From assembly GCA_964433645.1 (NCBI GenBank), contig CAYSSK010000004.1, forward strand, positions 1 through 64,000: a DNA stretch of 64,000 bases, written 5' to 3'. The stretch is from Desulfofustis sp964433645 (lineage in GTDB: Bacteria > Desulfobacterota > Desulfobulbia > Desulfobulbales > Desulfocapsaceae). Within the stretch, counting starts at the first letter, position 1, and the number at the start of each line of letters is the position of its first letter. The position numbers were made by a program, and so were the translations under genes. The notes beneath the pieces were generated by a model. It was not told where the DNA came from. It saw only the letters and a list, made by a program, of their open reading frames with translations, and did not search any database. This document shows, piece after piece, positions 52,500 to 60,104 of this stretch.

Positions 52500-52799
52500 A
52501 TGAAAACCAGTCCCTCTCGAGTCATGCTCAGCATATCGCTGGGCTTCGGCAGCCTGGTCGGCCTCTGGGCGCTTGCCGCCCTGATCGGTGGTCTGCGCCA
52601 GACCGGCTGGCAGGTGAGCGAACTCCTGCGGCAATACATGGTGGCCACCGGCATGATCCAGCCGTTTCACACCCTGGTCGATTTTTACAGCCACATCAAA
52701 GGGGTCGAATACCTGATCTGTGTCGCTTTCTTCGTCGCCTTTCCACTTTTTTTCCGCTATGTCAACGAAGAACGCAAAGAGGTACGCACGGAGAAATGA
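52500..52799 (+). CDS. Small two-TM membrane protein of the Hmc-like locus
   Basis: GTG start at 52500 preceded by GGAGGAA; 99 residues. Two hydrophobic segments, about 8-28 (MLSISLGFGSLVGLWALAAL) and 70-88 (YLICVAFFVAFPLFF), flank a loop with the histidine pair FHTLVDFYSHIKG, which could ligate haem b or contact quinone. It lies 30 bp after the previous small gene and shares its promoter. The coding end overlaps the 3' end of the convergent HAD gene by 43 bp, so both C-termini are fixed by the same DNA. Confidence 0.75.
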   Translation: MKTSPSRVMLSISLGFGSLVGLWALAALIGGLRQTGWQVSELLRQYMVATGMIQPFHTLVDFYSHIKGVEYLICVAFFVAFPLFFRYVNEERKEVRTEK

Positions 52800-53446
52800 T
52801 CGCCGTCCAGCAGGGCCGCCTCGACCTGGTCGATCCGCGTGATCACCAGGTCGGCCGCGCTGAAATCATGTCCCTTCGACCAGGCACTCGGCACGGCAAC
52901 CACCTGCAACCCGGCACTTTTGGCCGCCCGCACCCCTGATTCGGAATCCTCGAAGGCCAGGCACCGGCCCGGCGGCAGGCCGAGCATCCGGCAGGCCTGC
53001 TGATATATATCCGGGGCCGGCTTTTTCCTGGCAACCATATCACCGCCCACCACCACCTCGAAATGGTGGTCCAGCGCATGCACCTGCAGGATCTTCCGCA
53101 ACTCGAGCAGGTGCGATGAAGACGCCACCGCCAGGCGGCAGCGCTCACCGAAACGCTGCAAGACCGTCCGCACCCCCGGCAACAGCGTGAGGTGCGGAAT
53201 CATTTCCAGATAGCGCCTCTGCTTGCGATGCACCAGTTCGTCCACATCGATGTTCAGCGATGCCGCGGCAATAAAATCTTCGGCCACCTTTTCATTGCTG
53301 GTACCGACGTAGGCGAGAAACTGCTCCCAGGAAAACGACGGGACACCGTGGTCGGCCAGGGTCTGCCGCCAGGCCTGGTGATGGAGCGGCTCCGAATCGA
53401 CCAGCGTGCCGTCCATGTCAAAAATCACTGCCTCGATCATCCCCAT
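52757..53446 (-). CDS. HAD-superfamily hydrolase (phosphoglucomutase/phosphatase-like subfamily)
   Basis: 229 residues. Motif I VIFDMDGTLVDSEPLHHQAW, motif II in LAVASSSHLLEL, motif III lysine in MVARKKPAPDIYQQAC and motif IV FEDSESGVRAAKSAGL are all present, with the helical cap after motif I (subclass IA). Relatives are beta-phosphoglucomutases and sugar phosphatases such as YniC; substrate is undetermined. The 3' end overlaps the convergent small membrane gene by 43 bp. The start is either ATG at 53446 or one two codons later. Confidence 0.9.
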   Translation of the reverse strand: MGMIEAVIFDMDGTLVDSEPLHHQAWRQTLADHGVPSFSWEQFLAYVGTSNEKVAEDFIAAASLNIDVDELVHRKQRRYLEMIPHLTLLPGVRTVLQRFGERCRLAVASSSHLLELRKILQVHALDHHFEVVVGGDMVARKKPAPDIYQQACRMLGLPPGRCLAFEDSESGVRAAKSAGLQVVAVPSAWSKGHDFSAADLVITRIDQVEAALLDGDHFSVRTSLRSSLT

Positions 53447-53733
53447 TCCTCCTGCTCGTGTAGTTATCTCGGGTCAGCTTTATACCGATAAGACAGGTGC
53501 CGAAAATCTCAAGCGAACGCCGCACCGCAACGGGCAATCGTCGCTGATCCCCCCCCTGCCTTTGATTGCTGTTGACAGCCGTTTATCAAACCAATTATTG
53601 TTGCGTTTCATTATCCCTTAAGACCGTCTTGAAACATGGCAACCTCCATTTACCATCAAGGCGAACGCAAACACGGTGCCGCTCACCCGAGGTTACCAGG
53701 CGGCCCAAACACGTATCGGCAATGAGGAAGCAC
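53447..53733. other. Intergenic region, 287 bp
   Basis: Divergent spacer between the HAD gene and the aminotransferase. No conserved frame; TTGACA at 53572-53577 followed by TTCATTAT at about 53607 could be a weak -35/-10 region, though spacing is long. Confidence 0.35.
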
Positions 53734-54933
53734 ATGTGGAAATCAGTAGCGGCCGCCCCGGCGGACTCGATCCTCGGACTCACCGAGGCCTTTAGAAACG
53801 ACAGCAATCCCGACAAGGTCAATCTCGGCGTCGGCGTCTACAAGGATGATACCGGCACGACACCGATCCTGAATTGTGTCAAGGATGCCGAACGCATCCT
53901 GCTCGGCGTTGAAAACAGCAAGAGCTACCTGCCGATTTCCGGTGACCCTGAATACGGCCACCAGGTGCAGCGATTGATTTTCGGTGAAGAAGCCGAGGTC
54001 ATCGGCAGCGATCGGGCCGCGACCGCTCACTCGCCGGGCGGTACCGGTGCCCTGCGGATCGGCGGCGAGTTGATCAAACGGTTCCGGCCACAGGCAACGA
54101 CCTGGCTCAGTTCACCGACCTGGGCCAATCACCAGGGAATTTTCAGCGCCGCCGGCTTTCCGATCCGCCAATACCCTTATTATAACGCCGAAACCAAGGG
54201 GCTGCGCTTCGACGAACTGCTGTCGACACTGCGCACCATCCCGGCCGGTGACGTCGTGCTGCTGCACGCCTGCTGCCACAACCCGAGCGGCGTCGACCCC
54301 GATGGCGACCAGTGGCGAGAAATTGCCGCAATCGCAGCGGAGCGGGGCTGGTTGCCGTTTCTCGATTTCGCCTACCAGGGGCTCGGCAGCACCATCGAGG
54401 AGGACCGCAGAGCGGTGACCGAATTCGCCGCTCGGGGCATCGATTTCTTCGTGGCCAGTTCCTTTTCCAAGAACTTTGGCCTCTACAGCGAGCGGGCCGG
54501 TGCGATAACCGTGATCTCCCCGAGCAGCCAGGAAAAGAACGTGGCGCTCAGTCACCTGAAATCGACGGTGCGGGTCTGTTACTCCAACCCGCCGGCGCAC
54601 GGCGGCCTGATCGTCAAGACCATCCTTTCCGAACCGACGATGGCAGCCGCCTGGCGACAGGAACTGGCCGAGATGTGCGGCCGCATCGTCGCGATGCGCC
54701 GCGCGCTGGTCAACGGACTGGCCGCGCGCGGCATCTCCCGGGATTTTTCTTACATTACGAGGCAGCGGGGAATGTTCTCGTTCAGCGGCCTGACCGATGA
54801 AACCGTGGCCTGGCTCAGAGACAACAAGGCCATCTACGTGGTCGGCGGCGGCCGCATCAACGTCGCCGGCCTGACGAGCGCCAATATCGACTATGTCTGT
54901 GACTCCATTGCCGAAGCACTGCGTATCGGCTAG
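53734..54933 (+). CDS. Aromatic/aspartate aminotransferase (class I, TyrB/AspC type)
   Basis: ATG 53734 after GAGGAAG; 399 residues; a longer frame begins at 53566 but lacks support. PLP enzyme of the AspC/TyrB subgroup: DPDGDQWREIAAIAAERGWLPFLDFAYQG has the PLP Asp/Tyr, SSFSKNFGLYSERAGA carries the catalytic Lys, and the C-terminal GGGRINVAGLTSANIDYV the substrate Arg. CCHNPSGVD is the family NPTG variant. Transamination of tyrosine, phenylalanine or aspartate supplies aryl pyruvates, which would feed IorAB at 38-40 kb. Confidence 0.93.
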   Translation: MWKSVAAAPADSILGLTEAFRNDSNPDKVNLGVGVYKDDTGTTPILNCVKDAERILLGVENSKSYLPISGDPEYGHQVQRLIFGEEAEVIGSDRAATAHSPGGTGALRIGGELIKRFRPQATTWLSSPTWANHQGIFSAAGFPIRQYPYYNAETKGLRFDELLSTLRTIPAGDVVLLHACCHNPSGVDPDGDQWREIAAIAAERGWLPFLDFAYQGLGSTIEEDRRAVTEFAARGIDFFVASSFSKNFGLYSERAGAITVISPSSQEKNVALSHLKSTVRVCYSNPPAHGGLIVKTILSEPTMAAAWRQELAEMCGRIVAMRRALVNGLAARGISRDFSYITRQRGMFSFSGLTDETVAWLRDNKAIYVVGGGRINVAGLTSANIDYVCDSIAEALRIG

Positions 54934-54934
54934 C

Positions 54935-54996
54935 GGGGACAGATTGAAACCAGCCCGCGAACAACGCCTGCCCGGGGACAGGTTTTAACCTGTCCC
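54935..54996. repeat. REP-like dyads after the aminotransferase
   Basis: A perfect dyad with arms GGGACAGGTT (54975-54996) identical to that at 46198-46219, and a degenerate partner beginning GGGGACAGATTGAAACC (54935). It lies 42 bp beyond the aminotransferase stop and 16 bp from the convergent rubredoxin gene's end, so it could also stop transcription from both sides. Confidence 0.7.
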
Positions 54997-55011
54997 GCCG
55001 TTGGCTGGGGT

Positions 55012-55632
55012 TTAATCCTTAAAGACCAGTTTGCCGCCCATGTGGCCGGCCAGACCGGCGGCGGCGACCATCACCACGCCGAGCAGCAGATAGATCCAGC
55101 GGCCCGGTGAAGCGAGCACCTGCGGATCGACCAGACGCCAGACGACCATCGCGATCAGCGTCGCGCTGACGATGGCCGAAGCACCGATCTTGGTCGCGAA
55201 GATTTTGGTCATCACCTTCTTGTAGCGATTCTTCCATTCCAGATAACCGGTGATCAATACCACCGGCATGATCAGCAGCACGAAAACCAGGTTGTAGAAG
55301 GCCGCCTGCTCAAACCCGGCCACACTGAACACCAGGGCGATAACGAGAAACACCAAAGCCAGCGGCAATACGCCGTTGGGGGTATGGACGGATATCGGGT
55401 GCAGGTGGTATGTAAGCACCAGGCCGACGATGCCGCTTGGCGAAGGCTGTCCGCCGCTCGTTCCGGCCGGCTCGGTTGCCGCCTGCGGGGCCGGGGATTC
55501 GCTTGGTGCCGGCTCGGGCTCATCAACGATTTCCTTGAAATATTCGGCGCCCGCACCACAGACCGGACAGGTCTCCGGCGGTGCATCCCCCTCGTGAATA
55601 TAGCCGCAGACCGTACATTCCCATTTTTTCAT
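55012..55632 (-). CDS. Rubredoxin-domain / four-TM membrane fusion protein
   Basis: ATG 55632 follows GGAGGA; 206 residues. The first 45 residues are a short rubredoxin-like domain (MKKWECTVCGYIHEGDAPPE, then CPVCGAG), lacking the usual insert of full rubredoxins and resembling rubrerythrin C-terminal domains. A Pro/Glu/Ala linker (about 48-75) leads to a membrane part with four TMs (VGLVLTYHLHPISVHTPNGVLPLALVFLVIALVFSVAGFE onward). HLHPISVHTPNG has three histidines at the membrane edge, and the fold resembles DUF2231-like proteins that may bind haem. It would couple membrane electron flow to a cytoplasmic iron site; inference only. Confidence 0.8.
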   Translation of the reverse strand: MKKWECTVCGYIHEGDAPPETCPVCGAGAEYFKEIVDEPEPAPSESPAPQAATEPAGTSGGQPSPSGIVGLVLTYHLHPISVHTPNGVLPLALVFLVIALVFSVAGFEQAAFYNLVFVLLIMPVVLITGYLEWKNRYKKVMTKIFATKIGASAIVSATLIAMVVWRLVDPQVLASPGRWIYLLLGVVMVAAAGLAGHMGGKLVFKD

Positions 55633-55821
55633 GCGCGTGTCCTCCCTGATTATCCCTGTCACACCGGTTTAACCCGGCTTCACTATCCTACAAATATCCG
55701 GAAATGCAGTTATTCTACCATACCAACGGTCGTTCTGCCAGCAGCGAATCGATACCGGCAGCTCACGACAAACCAGGCCACCCGTCAAAATCCTCGATCG
55801 AGACAGGCAACCGGCAAACCA

Positions 55822-57798
55822 CTACCCGTCCACGGCCAATTCCCGGTCGATCTCGTCGATCCGGGCCTGGGCCTCCTCCCAGCGCAACAGCCAGCGATCG
55901 AGGCGGCGCGTGCTCTCCTCGTAGTCGGCGCTGACACCACTCCATCGCTTTTGATCCTGGTAGATATCCGGATCGGCCAGGATCTTTTCCAACTGTTCCT
56001 TCTCCCGCTCCAGTTTGTCGACCTGCCGCTCGGCTTCGCTCAGCTTTTTGAGCCAGGGGCCGGCCAGGTCCTGCCGCCGCCGACGACGTTCGGCATCCCG
56101 GCGACGTCGCTCCTTTCTGCTGTCCCCGGAGGCCTCGACCGACGGCGCCGCCGTTTCTTCCTTTTTTTCCCGCTCCGCCTGCCGCTGCTCGAGCAGCTGC
56201 TGATGAGCAAGAAAATCGGCGATATTGCCTTCATGAACGGTCACCGTGCCGTCTTTGACTTCGAGCACCTTGTTCACGAAACAATCAAGAAAATAGCGGT
56301 TATGCGAGACGACGACGATGGTCCCGTCATATTGCCGCATCGCTTCCTGGAGCACCTCCTGGGAACTCATGTCCAGGTGGTTGGTCGGCTCGTCGAGGAG
56401 CATGCAATTGGCCGGGATGGCAATCATCCGGGCCAGGGCCAGGCGGCTTTTTTCGCCGCCGGACAGCACCGAAACCTTCTTGTCGACATCCTCGCCCCGA
56501 AAGAGAAAGGCGCCGAGCAAGGAGCGCATCCGGGTGGCAGTCAGTTCCTCGGCGGCATGGGACAGGGTCTCCAGCACCGTGTAATCCGTCGGCAGCTCCT
56601 GGGCCTGGTGCTGGCCGAAATAGGTGAGCTGGACCCCGGAACCGAGCCGGCAACGGCCGCTGTCGGCCGGCAGTTGACCGGCCAGGATGCGCAGCAGGGT
56701 CGACTTACCGGCGCCGTTGACCCCCACCACGGCGACCTTGTCGCCGCGCTGCAGCAACAGATTGACCCCGGTGAAGACCGGCGTGCCATGATAGCTTTTG
56801 CCGACATCCTCGACCATCAGCACGTCCCTGCCCGAATGCGGCGCCGACGGGAAGGAAAAGCGGATCTGCTGTTCGTCTTCGGCAAGCTCGATCATCTCCA
56901 TCCTGTCCAGCTGCTTGAGCTTGCTCTGAGCCTGGCGGGCCTTGGTGGCCTTGGCCTTGAACCGCTCGACGAAACGCATGGTCTGACGGATCTGCGCCTG
57001 CTGGTTGCTGTAGGCCGCCTTTTCGATGCGGCGCCGTTCTTCCTTTTCCCGAACGTAATACGAGTAATTGCCCTTGTAGACGGTCAATCGGCCCAGGCTC
57101 AGCTCCCAGGTCTGCCGGGTGGTCCGGTCGAGAAAGGCCCGGTCGTGGGAAATAATCACCAGCGCCCCGTCATACGACTGCAAAAAGGATTCAAGCCAAG
57201 TCAGCGAGTCGAGATCGAGATGGTTGGTCGGTTCATCGAGCAACAGCAAGGAGGGAGCAGCCAGCAGCATCCGGGCGAGCAGCAGCCGCATCACCCAGCC
57301 GCCGGAGAACGAGGCCACTGGTCGCGCCAGATCTTCATCACGAAAACCGAGGCCGTGCAGCACTTTTTCGATCCGGGTCCGGATCGTGTAGACATCATGC
57401 TCCTCGAGCCGATGCTGCACTTCGCCCTGTCGCTCCAGAATCTGCTCAAACTCCTCGCTGTCCGGCGCGGCGCTGGCGAGTCGGAGGTTCAGCTCTTCGA
57501 GTTCGCGCTGCAGGTGGAGCACGGTGGCAAACGAGGTCTCCGCCTCCCGGTAGACCGTCCGAGTCGAGTTGATCACTCCGGGTTCCTGCGGCAGATAACC
57601 CACCGAAAAGAGGCGGGCACAGGTGACAACTCCGTCATCGGTGGCGGTCTCGCCGGCCATGATCTTCATCAAGGTGGTCTTGCCGGTACCGTTGACCCCG
57701 ACCAGACCGATGCGATCGTCGGGGTAGACCACGGCGGAGAGGTCTTTGAACAGGTGTTTGTTGCCGTAGCGGATATCGAGATGATTAACGGATAGCAT
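55822..57798 (-). CDS. ABC-F family ATPase (Uup/YheS-like)
   Basis: 658 residues with two ATPase cassettes and no TM. First: Walker A GVNGTGKTT near 37, signature FSGGWVMRLLLARMLL near 165, Walker B LLLLDEPTNHLD. Second: GVNGAGKST near 360, LSGGEKSRLALARM near 455 and CMLLDEPTNHLD. The linker between them is basic (about 235-320, RFKAKATKARQAQSKLKQLDR). A C-terminal coiled coil (about 555-650, rich in Arg/Glu) is of the Uup/YheS kind. ABC-F proteins act on ribosomes or rRNA, not in transport. It overlaps the radical SAM gene by 14 bp. Confidence 0.93.
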   Translation of the reverse strand: MLSVNHLDIRYGNKHLFKDLSAVVYPDDRIGLVGVNGTGKTTLMKIMAGETATDDGVVTCARLFSVGYLPQEPGVINSTRTVYREAETSFATVLHLQRELEELNLRLASAAPDSEEFEQILERQGEVQHRLEEHDVYTIRTRIEKVLHGLGFRDEDLARPVASFSGGWVMRLLLARMLLAAPSLLLLDEPTNHLDLDSLTWLESFLQSYDGALVIISHDRAFLDRTTRQTWELSLGRLTVYKGNYSYYVREKEERRRIEKAAYSNQQAQIRQTMRFVERFKAKATKARQAQSKLKQLDRMEMIELAEDEQQIRFSFPSAPHSGRDVLMVEDVGKSYHGTPVFTGVNLLLQRGDKVAVVGVNGAGKSTLLRILAGQLPADSGRCRLGSGVQLTYFGQHQAQELPTDYTVLETLSHAAEELTATRMRSLLGAFLFRGEDVDKKVSVLSGGEKSRLALARMIAIPANCMLLDEPTNHLDMSSQEVLQEAMRQYDGTIVVVSHNRYFLDCFVNKVLEVKDGTVTVHEGNIADFLAHQQLLEQRQAEREKKEETAAPSVEASGDSRKERRRRDAERRRRRQDLAGPWLKKLSEAERQVDKLEREKEQLEKILADPDIYQDQKRWSGVSADYEESTRRLDRWLLRWEEAQARIDEIDRELAVDG

Positions 57799-58798
57799 GA
57801 AGATAAGACCCGCGCACCAGCGCCCCGTCGAGCCTGACCGACAGAGCGGCCGACTCGGGCAGGGCGCCGAGGCGCTTGAGATTAATTTTGCCGGAACCGA
57901 TAAAGGCCGAATGGTCCCGGGGGGAAAGCGTCAGCTCCACCGTCCGGCCCGGCCCGGCGGAACGCAGCATCCGCCGCGCCATGAGATACCAGCCGCGACT
58001 CGCCACCAACTCGCCAAACGCCGGATGATACGGACCGGCGAGCAGCCGGGACTGCAGCTCGGGTGACGACTGCAGTCCCATGCGGATCACGGAGATCCCC
58101 TCCGCCGTCAGCAGCTGATGGGCCCGGCCGGTCAACGCGACCGCCCGGGCCAGACCGAGCGGCTGCCAACGCCTTCGCCGGTACAGCTCCGCCAACCCGG
58201 TGCCGGCCAGCACCAGGGTCGGATAGAGCCGGACGAAGGCCGGCTGCAGCTCTATCACCCGGCGTACGCCGGCCAGAAACGAGGCGGTGGTCTCGCCGGG
58301 CAGCCCGACCATCAATTGCAGGCCGACGTCGCACCCCCGACGGGCCAGCACCCCGACCGCCCGTTCGGTCGCGGCACCATCATGGCCGCGCTCCACTCGC
58401 TCCAGCACCGCATCACTCATCGACTGGGCGCCGAGTTCCACGGTGCGAACACCGTAGGCACGTAAAAAATCGACGATCGCCTCGTCGATGCAATCCGGCC
58501 TCGTGGAGACCCGCAGGGAATCGATTTCCCCCCGGCGCAGATAGGGCTGCGCCGCGTCGAGCAGGACCCGGCGCTGATCTTCCTCAAGGCAGGTAAACGA
58601 ACCGCCGAAAAAGGCGAGCTGCACGACCCGGCGCCGCCGCCGGTAGCCGAGCCAGCTGTCGATGGTCCGGCGGAGCCGGCCGGCCTGATCCGGGCTGGCC
58701 GACATGTCCCGGTCCCGGCCGGCAATCGCCCATTGATCGCAGAACAGGCAGCGGTGGGGACAACCCCGATGCTGGATGAAAAACGGGATGATCAGCAT
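57785..58798 (-). CDS. Radical SAM protein, Elp3-like/YhcC-like
   Basis: 337 residues. CPHRCLFCDQW near residue 13-23 gives the CxxxCxxC [4Fe-4S] motif; AFFGGSFTCL, RVSTRPDCI, VELGAQSMSDAVLERVERGH and VGLQLMVGLPGE are features of the Elp3/MiaB-style radical SAM TIM barrel. No GNAT domain follows, unlike Elp3. C-terminal LTLSPRDHSAFIGSGKINLKRL is a small extra domain. Genes of this type are often next to rnc in these bacteria; modification of RNA or a chaperone role for other iron-sulfur steps is possible. Overlaps the ABC-F gene end and lies 4 bp after rnc. Confidence 0.88.
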   Translation of the reverse strand: MLIIPFFIQHRGCPHRCLFCDQWAIAGRDRDMSASPDQAGRLRRTIDSWLGYRRRRRVVQLAFFGGSFTCLEEDQRRVLLDAAQPYLRRGEIDSLRVSTRPDCIDEAIVDFLRAYGVRTVELGAQSMSDAVLERVERGHDGAATERAVGVLARRGCDVGLQLMVGLPGETTASFLAGVRRVIELQPAFVRLYPTLVLAGTGLAELYRRRRWQPLGLARAVALTGRAHQLLTAEGISVIRMGLQSSPELQSRLLAGPYHPAFGELVASRGWYLMARRMLRSAGPGRTVELTLSPRDHSAFIGSGKINLKRLGALPESAALSVRLDGALVRGSYLHAIR

Positions 58799-58802
58799 CC
58801 GC

Positions 58803-59534
58803 TCAACGTCCCCTTTTTTCCCAGAGCACCAGCGCGGCGGTGGCGGCGCGCTGCTCCGCCTCCTTTTTCGAGCCGGCCGTGCCGGTGCCGAGCACCTCGT
58901 CGTGAAACACTACCGAAACGCTGAACTGTTTGCGGTGCGACGGACCGTCCTCGCCGTCGAGTCGGTAGACCGGCGCCTCGTTATGGCGCTCCTGCACCAT
59001 TTCCTGGAGACGGCTCTTGGCATCGCCGAGCAGCAATTCCTGTTTCTTTTGCTCGATTGCCTCGGTAAACAGTCGCTCCACGATTTCGGCAACGGTCGTA
59101 TAATCGCTGTCCTCGAAAATCGCGCCGATCACCGCCTCGAAGGCGCAGGCGAGGATCGACGACTTGTTTCGGCCGCAGGACGCATCCTCGCCCTTGCCGA
59201 GGCAGAGAAAGCGCCCGAGATCAAGAGAGCGGGCCATATCGGCGAGGTGTCCTTCATTGACCAGCGACGACCGAAACCGGGTCAACTCGCCCTCGCGCAT
59301 CTTGGGGTAACGACGGCAGAGCAGGTGCCCGATCACCAGATCGAGCACCGCATCGCCGATAAACTCCACTACCTGGTTGTCGTTACCGGCCTGCGCCTGC
59401 TCAAAAGCATAGGAGGGATGCACCACTGCTTTCTGCAGCAGACGCAGATCGGTAAAGCGGTACCCAAGGGTGGTCTCGAGCGCGGCGAGCAACTCCTTGT
59501 TCTGCTGTACCAGCGCCTCAACGGGGATTCCCAT
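58803..59534 (-). CDS. rnc: Ribonuclease III
   Basis: I use ATG 59534 with AGAGGA upstream (243 residues); a longer frame reaches 59582. The catalytic signature appears as NQVVEFIGDAVLDLVIGHLL (canonical NERLEFLGDAVL; Arg/Leu replaced but acidic residues kept), with the second acidic site in AFEAVIGAIFEDSDY near 130. The dsRNA-binding domain covers about 160-243 (SRLQEMVQERHNEAPVYRL, then GSKKEAEQRAATAALVLW). It processes rRNA precursors and double-stranded RNA as a dimer. It sits upstream of the radical SAM gene. Confidence 0.94.
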   Translation of the reverse strand: MGIPVEALVQQNKELLAALETTLGYRFTDLRLLQKAVVHPSYAFEQAQAGNDNQVVEFIGDAVLDLVIGHLLCRRYPKMREGELTRFRSSLVNEGHLADMARSLDLGRFLCLGKGEDASCGRNKSSILACAFEAVIGAIFEDSDYTTVAEIVERLFTEAIEQKKQELLLGDAKSRLQEMVQERHNEAPVYRLDGEDGPSHRKQFSVSVVFHDEVLGTGTAGSKKEAEQRAATAALVLWEKRGR

Positions 59535-59622
59535 GTCAGTGTCCTCTCGATTCTCCTCTATCTTTCCTCTTGTCAAAAGCATGATCTATGGTATAAAGGA
59601 CCTTCTTCGCCTGCGGGATGAC

Positions 59623-59698
59623 GGCGGCGTAGCCAAGTGGCCAAGGCAGTGGTCTGCAAAACCATTATTCAGCGGTTCAAATCCGCTCGCCGCCTCCA
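59623..59698 (+). tRNA. tRNA-Cys (GCA), with encoded CCA
   Basis: Cloverleaf visible: acceptor GGCGGCG/CGCCGCC, D-arm GCCAAGTGGCCAAGGC, anticodon arm GTGGT-CTGCAAA-ACCAT giving anticodon GCA, T-arm GCGGTTCAAATCCGC, discriminator T, then CCA encoded at 59696-59698. 73 nt plus CCA. It lies in the plus direction beside a minus-strand integrase scar. Confidence 0.96.
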
Positions 59699-59700
59699 AT

Positions 59701-59747
59701 AAAAACAAGGAGTTATCGACTATACGTCGGTAGCTCCTTTTGTTTTT
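59701..59747 (+). terminator. Terminator after tRNA-Cys
   Basis: AAAAACAAGGAGTTATCGAC (59701-59720) pairs imperfectly with GTCGGTAGCTCC...TTTTGTTTTT (59726-59747), a long stem ending in T-rich sequence, right after the tRNA. It can also serve the opposite strand. Confidence 0.75.
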
Positions 59748-59937
59748 ACTGCCGCGTGGTTGCCAGTATCGAAGCAAGCATCACCCGGGAAGCAGCGCCG
59801 AGGCTCTCCGTTTGCACGAGATGCCCGTAGATGTCAACGGTGACCCTGGTACCGCTGTATCCCCTGTGCACCTGGATATACTTTATGTTTCGGCCAAGGT
59901 CAATCCGTATACTGGTACCGTTCAAAATCAAGACCAA
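59746..59937 (-). pseudogene. C-terminal scar of a tyrosine recombinase (integrase)
   Basis: Minus frame reads RIDLGRNIKYIQVHRGYSGT then RVTVDIYGHLVQTESLGA, matching the integrase end (x-NPKYIQ-x2-LGHSS-x3-T-x-D-x-YGHL) with the nucleophile Tyr in IYGHL, but the second box His is changed (RGYS). Only about 63 codons remain, with no Arg box. It points toward and ends at the tRNA-Cys terminator, the usual arrangement for islands integrated at a tRNA. Confidence 0.7.
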
Positions 59938-60104
59938 CGAGAATACGGTACCGGTGGCGATAGTTATTCCTGCAAGCGAGTTTTTACCCCCCTCTCATTG
60001 ACATCCCGGTATCCTCTTGGGGTTATCGCTTGGTTAGCATTGCCGGGTGTGGCCGTTTGTCCGATATAAATAAGAACTATGATCAGCACCGCAAGGAAAA
60101 GCCA
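59938..60104. other. Spacer with decayed sequence
   Basis: About 170 bp with no recognisable frame on either strand; likely the rest of the degraded integrase or island end. Confidence 0.35.

Noticed and set aside
55384..57795. Plus-strand open frame of 803 codons opposite the ABC-F gene
   Set aside because: Antisense shadow; the minus strand has two complete ATPase cassettes.
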